Source: Amorphophallus konjac (Eukaryota > Streptophyta > Magnoliopsida > Alismatales > Araceae). Taken from it: a DNA stretch of 64,000 nt. The stretch lies in contig CM040121.1 in NCBI GenBank assembly GCA_022559845.1, positions 510,612,566 to 510,676,565 of the forward strand. The letters are read 5' to 3'. Shown piece by piece: positions 59,538-64,000 of the stretch (position 1 is its first letter; each line of letters opens with the position of its first letter). The position numbers and the translations under genes are program-made. The notes under the pieces were generated by a model. It had not been told where the DNA came from. It saw nothing but the letters and a program-made list of their open reading frames with translations, and made no database searches.

Positions 59538-60769
59538 TTAACTCTGCTGAAAAAAAATTAAAAAATTAGGCAGAGCAATGACTTGCACACTGAGAAATAC
59601 ATCTCACTCATCAAAGAAATGAGTTGAGGTATGTCATGAGGTGTCAAGTTAACTCTGTACATTAAAGCATGATTGTTAGTCACACTAGGTGCTTAGGGAT
59701 ATTGGCATCTAATCAACGTATATCCTCTAGTGACAAGGTGTGTACTGAACTAGATTGCTCTTAAAGTTTGAATGCATAAAATTTCCTGTATGATCAAATG
59801 AATATCTGAAAATTGTTGCAAAGAATATTGCTATAACCCTAGACAGTCAAATGACTTCATAGTTGTTTAACCTCAACACTACTTCTTGTAATTCCTAGAG
59901 GAGTCATTGAAAAATTAAATGAGTAAGATAGAAGGAGGTTCAACAAGAATGTCATATGAGTGATTGGTTCATCTTTATTAAAACTTGTTTCAGATATGAG
60001 TATTGATTTTTTTTTACAAACTCTATATACATCATGCTTAAACCAGGTTGGTCAATTAAGACTTATTCATAAGTTCTTATAATAGAAGAGTCTGAAATTC
60101 TTTTATTAAGATTTATGAGATTGGTATCCTATTGAAAATCTTCCCGTCTTATCTATTCTTTGGAAATTCAGCCAAAATCCATGTGCTCAAATCCTGCTCT
60201 CTAACACAGGTCATACTTTATTCTGATCCTGCTCAATGCTCTCTATGCTTTGTAATCTCAACAATTGGTATCAGATAACTGATTCTACTCAAATCTCTGT
60301 ATTTCCAAAGATACCTTTCCATTCCAATTCTTCCTGTGTTTTTAACAAATGGGAAAATCGGCTGTCCCTGTGTTTTTGCTGATCATTGCCTAGACTGTCC
60401 TTTATCATACCCTTCACCTCATTTCTCCAGGGGGAGAATAGTCTGCATTTAAGGAGGAGAATCAATTATCTCTCTGTCAATTGATGCATGCTCCTAGAGG
60501 AGTCCTTTATCATAACCTTCACCTCATTTGGTCAGGGGGAGAATAATTCATCATTCAACCATATCACGCATGCCTTGCATCTCACTATACTGATTTTATC
60601 AAACCTTAGTTCCTTTTTGATGAAGTCAAAGGGGGAGAACCATATTCCTTCTTTTTGATGACGTCAAAGGGGGAGAGATAATCGGCTGTGTTGCAATGCA
60701 TGATGTTGTGTATCTCACTGTGTTGCCATAGACTCATTGTGTTGCCATCATCAAAAAGGGGGAGATTGT
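59538..60769 (+). other. Element A 3' non-coding interior, right part
   Basis: Begins with the TTAAC duplication and the second about 96-bp unit (CAGAGCAATGAC at 59,571). Purine tracts of the AGGGGGAGA type occur at 60,431, 60,534, 60,630 and 60,667, with the LTR-adjacent AAAAAGGGGGAGATTG at 60,753-60,768. A direct repeat (TCCTTTATCAT...CTTCACCTCATTT) occurs near 60,400 and 60,503. At 60,257-60,275 stands CTCAACAATTGGTATCAGA, identical to the LTR end plus primer site of B. No gene. Confidence 0.65.
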
Positions 60770-61425
60770 TGTGTCCCTGTGATTTTGATGATAGCAAACA
60801 CTATATCATGTCTTTGCATATTGCATACATACGTGTTGATGCTACTTTTAGTATTAATTCTGCATTGATAAGGTCTTGGTGCTGTCAATGTTTTTATGAT
60901 CTCATAACTTTGTATGAAGCATTAAGTCTGTGCTCATCACATTGAGGTCAATGTGAGGTCCATGCATATCTCTGTCCATTGAATATGAACTCCATGCACA
61001 TTTCAGACCACTGCATATCAGGTTGCATGCATATACATTTCATCGAACAGGTTGTGTGCACAAATTTCTCTCAGGTTGATAAGTCATATGGACATACTTA
61101 GGTCAGTGCACATCTTCTTAGTTTGCATAGTAGGTCGGTGCATGTTTCTCACTTCAATACATAAGGTCTGTGCACGTTTTTATGCTAGCTGTTATAAGGT
61201 CGGTGCACATTTTGTTGGTCTGCATTTGAAGTCGGTGCTCGTTTTGCATTTCGCATATGCAAGTCGGTGCAGGTTTCTAAAATTGCATATGCAGGACGGT
61301 GCATGTTTTGAATTTGGCATATAAAGGTCGGTGCAAGTTCCTAAAATTGCATATACAGATCGGTGCACAACATTATTTTCATGCGACACAAGGTCCGTGC
61401 ACATTTACCCTTGTGCGATACAAGG
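60770..61425 (+). repeat. 3' LTR of A, truncated
   Basis: Starts TGTGTCCCTG and matches the 5' LTR (42,068-42,700) through part of the GGTCGGTGCAC array. It then stops abruptly at CAAGG, where sequence H1 (TGTAATATTCC) begins. The rest of the LTR, including the TATA box, should lie to the right of H1 beyond the window. Confidence 0.8.
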
Positions 61426-62305
61426 TGTAATATTCCGGACCCTTCGGATCCTTCTTCTTGGGTCCCAGATCTATTTTATTGGAGAATTTATTCTCATTTT
61501 GCCCGTAATTATTTTTTGGATATCTTTCGGGTTCGGATCCGTGCGTTTCGGAGGTCCCGGAACGTGTTTCGCGATTCCCGCGTGTTTTTCTCCGGCAGAC
61601 CTACAGAACCCCGTAGCGGGTGAACCGGGTCGTTCACCTACTCCGGGATGGTACCACGGGGATCAGCGTGTTCCGAGCATCGCGGGGGTATATTTTTCTA
61701 TTTTTTCATATTTTTTGGAAAATATGGATTTTCTATATAATCACATTTTCTTTTTCTTTTTCTTTTTCTTCTTTTCTTCTTCTTCTTCCTCCTTCCGCCG
61801 TGACACACCCGCGCCCCCCTCTCTTTCTCTCTCCTCTCTCGGTGACGACGCGGTGTGCCCCTCCGGCTGTAGTCGGTGGTGGGCGACGGCGCGACTACGA
61901 CGGCGGCGGCAAGACGATCGCGTGGGCATGCGGAGTTCGTGGGAAGCGTGAAGGAACGAGGGTTTCAACGGCATTCTTCGCGGTTTGGGGACGATCCGGC
62001 ACGCCTCAAAGCGAGATCGAGGTAGGGTGACGTTCCCTAGCTCCATGTCTTCCTTCCCCGTGATTTCTAGGCCGAGCTGAGGTCGAGAGAGGGTTGTTTC
62101 GTGCCGGGAAGGGTAAAGCATGATTTGGGGTTCGAGCGCCCGATCTCGTGTTTTAAGCAGCGATTTCACGATTTGTGGGTGTAGATGCATGCTAGGTTTC
62201 TTGGGGATGAGTTACCCTTCGTTCCCCCCTCAAACGGGGTTGTTTCGGGCAGAAAATGAGGTTTTTCCGATGGGTTCGCCATTCTCGGTCCGTCGGGATG
62301 TACAC
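61426..62305 (+). repeat. LTR H1 (Ty3-like), inserted in A and interrupted by H2
   Basis: Begins TGTAATATTCCGG inside the array of LTR A. It has a TATA-like TTCTATATAATC (61,732-61,743), a CT-rich leader and a GC-rich part. It matches H2 over about 880 bp in order but with many substitutions, then ends where H2 begins. Confidence 0.55.
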
Positions 62306-63301
62306 TGTAATGCCCCGAATTTTTCGGATCATTGTTCATGGGTCTCGGATCTGGTTTCTCGGAGTGTCCGACTCCGTTGTGTCCGAAATTTTGTTTCAGA
62401 CATCTTTCGTGTTCGGATCGGCGCGATCCGGAGTTGTTTCGGAGGCCTGGAAGCGTTCCGCGGCTTTTCCGCGTGTGTTTTCCGATTCCCGGTGTGTGTT
62501 TCGGTAATTCCTTCGGAACCTCGTTGCGGGTGAACCGGGCCGTTCACCTAGGCGAGTGTGGTACCGTTGCGATCGGTGTGTTCCAAGGATCACGGAAATG
62601 TGATTTTCCTATTTTTGGTATTTTTCAAAATTTCAGGATTTTCTATATATTAACCTCCTTTTTCTCTCTCTCCCCATCTCTCATCTCTCTCTTCCCTCCC
62701 TCTCTCTTCTCTCACGTTCTCTCCTCTCCCCCTCTCACTCCGGGCGACCGACGGAGGCGGCGAGGGCGGGGCGGCGTGGCTCGTGGGACGTGGAGCGACG
62801 GGCACGGGACGCGGATCGTGATGGTGGAGGCGGTTAGTGGGATCGTGAACCGGCGAGGGTTTAAACGGCGTTTTCTTCGTGGATCGGCATCCACGACACG
62901 TCGAATCTTCGGTGGAGGTAGGGAGATGGACCCTCAACCCGTGTACTTCATTTTCCGTGAGTTTTGTAGGCCGTGGCGAGCCGAGCGGGTTTGTTTGGGC
63001 GTTTTGGGGAAAATGCATGTTTTGGGGTGTGTGAGCCGGATCTTCCGTTTTACGGTGTTTTTGGCTGATCCAGGGGTTTAGATGCATGCCTAGGGGCTTG
63101 GGGAATGTTTTCCCCTTTGTTTCCCCTTCACCTGGGGGTGAACGGGGCGTGGAATGGTTTTTCCCGCGGTTTCCACCATTTCCGGGCGCGGACTGAGAAC
63201 GCGCTAGTATCAGGTAACGCGTTCTTGAGGGTCGCGCCGCCCCGATAGGGCATGTTCATCGGAAAAGATGAACAGTTAGGTGGTTCCTGTCGCGCTATAG
63301 G

Positions 63302-63523
63302 GTCCTAGCGTGTTCTTCCTTGTCGCGCTAGGGGTTCCTAGCGCGACCTGTCTCGTCGCGCTAGGGGTTCCTAGCGCGATCTGCCTAGTCACGCTAGGGG
63401 TTCCTAGCGCGACCTGTCTCGTCGTGCTAGGGGTTCCTAGTGCGACCTGTCTCGTCGCGCTAGGGGATCCTAGCGCATTCTGTATTGTCGCGCTAGGTGA
63501 TCCTAGCGCGATCTGTCTTGCTG
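63302..63523 (+). repeat. 33-bp palindromic tandem repeat in H2
   Basis: Six to seven units each contain CGCGCTAGG...CCTAGCGCG, a near-perfect inverted repeat around GGTT, plus a CTGTCTCGT spacer. Because 33 is divisible by three the frame stays open and encodes an 11-residue repeat, which I regard as incidental. Confidence 0.9.
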
Positions 63524-63539
63524 TCTCGTGCTCCCCTTG

Positions 63540-63850
63540 GGCCGTGTGTGTCCCGGACACCCCGTGGAGTTCCGTGACCGTGTCTTTGGGTGTCCTGAGG
63601 TCCCGTTTATCTCGATTAGCGTGCCTATGAGTTTATGGGTCTGGGTGACCTTCTAGCGTTCCGATTGTGTTGTGTTGGTCTCTGGTCGACCCGGTTGTGA
63701 CCCAGTGGTCGACCTTTGTCCTCGTGAGTGTCTCGGGCACCCCGTGGGTTTCGTTACCGTGTTTTTGGGGTGTCTGGAGGTACCATGTTACCTCGATAAG
63801 CATGCCCGTGGGCTTGGTGGGTCCGGGTGACCCCAGGTGTTCCGGGCTTC
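63540..63850 (+). repeat. Diverged direct duplication in H2
   Basis: Two copies of about 110 bp begin at about 63,549 and 63,728. Both run GTGTC-CGG-CACCCCGTGG, then TGTCTTTGGGTGTC-like text, then ATCTCGATTAGCGTGCC-like text and GGTCTGGGTGACC-like text. Confidence 0.6.
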
Positions 63851-64000
63851 TGTGTTCTTGCTAGATCGAGTCACCGTGTATCGGTGTGAGTGCGGTGAGG
63901 TTTCCCCGCAAGTCGTTACTTCTCTGGAAGGTGGCTTCCGAGTGGGCCAAGCGTGTGGCCTTGGACGGTGAGTCTAGTCTCTCAGCCTAGGGCTGGAGTT

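Larger units (their letters stand above)
42068..61425 (+). mobile_element. Gag-only Sirevirus-like element A, split by B and cut by H1
   Basis: The 5' LTR is 42,068-44,351. It is followed by a tRNA-iMet primer site, a gag gene (44,418-46,797), a long 3' non-coding interior (46,798-48,762 and 59,538-60,769), polypurine tract and a 3' LTR truncated at 61,425. The polypurine tract AAAAAGGGGGAGATTG and the primer site are those of Sireviruses (Ty1/copia). About 3.2 kb of interior after gag contains no pol. The element is thus non-autonomous or has lost pol. Confidence 0.8.
62306..64000 (+). repeat. LTR-like sequence H2, relative of H1
   Basis: Begins TGTAATGCCCCGAATTTTTC and follows H1 block by block (GGGTGAACCGGG, GTTCACCTA, TTTTCTATATATTA, the AGGGTTT...AACGGC block, TAGATGCATGC). 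It then continues past the point where H1 is cut and runs off the window. Protein-like frames here are GC-rich shadows. Confidence 0.55.

Overview
This window is nuclear DNA of a flowering plant, from a large, transposon-rich genome. The evidence is one spliced plant gene (a Derlin of the DER1 type, with GT-AG introns) followed by about 50 kb of nested LTR retrotransposons. The retrotransposons have tRNA-iMet primer sites, Sirevirus-type polypurine tracts, Ty3 integrase and gag remnants, a MITE, a LINE relic and a probable endogenous pararetrovirus relic. No bacterial-type operon, rRNA, tRNA or CRISPR was seen, and species cannot be fixed from the sequence.

Layout. 1-1.5 kb: GC-rich, LTR-like sequence. 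2.2-5.2 kb: six exons of a Derlin gene on the + strand; its short first coding exon was not found. 5.2-13.1 kb: unassigned DNA, decayed LINE pieces in both orientations (7.5-9.2 kb), a broken gene with a 30K-type movement-protein signature (9.4-11.65 kb) and an LTR-like stretch. 13.1-38.3 kb: a minus-strand Sirevirus-like element (called C here: 3' LTR plus 3' non-coding interior), split by a + strand Ty3-like element (E, 17,243-36,359) that has both LTRs. E in turn contains a minus-strand Ty3 relic (J) and a + strand LTR-like block (K). 38.3-42.1 kb: an LTR related to E (F) and a truncated minus-strand LTR (G). 42.1-61.4 kb: a + strand gag-only Sirevirus-like element (A), split by a nearly complete Sirevirus (B, 48,763-59,537, 5-bp target duplication TTAAC). 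61.4-64.0 kb: a further LTR (H1) that interrupts A and is itself interrupted by a relative (H2).

How it fits together. C and A belong to one family: their 3' interiors share about 95-bp repeat units, an internal tRNA-iMet-site-like sequence and multiple polypurine tracts. Neither shows a pol gene here. B has gag, pol and a third gene with its own palindrome cluster, TATA box and leader intron, so B-like copies could in principle supply pol to A-like copies. All its large reading frames now carry stops or a frameshift.

Most notable: (1) B (Ty1/copia) and E (Ty3-like) are integrated at what looks like the same homologous nucleotide position in two different members of the A/C family. (2) At least five different LTR families here carry a family-specific array of short GC-rich palindromes or repeats, mostly between LTR start and TATA box. 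(3) B repeats this palindrome-plus-TATA arrangement internally, ahead of its third gene. Coordinates of splice sites and LTR ends were read by eye.
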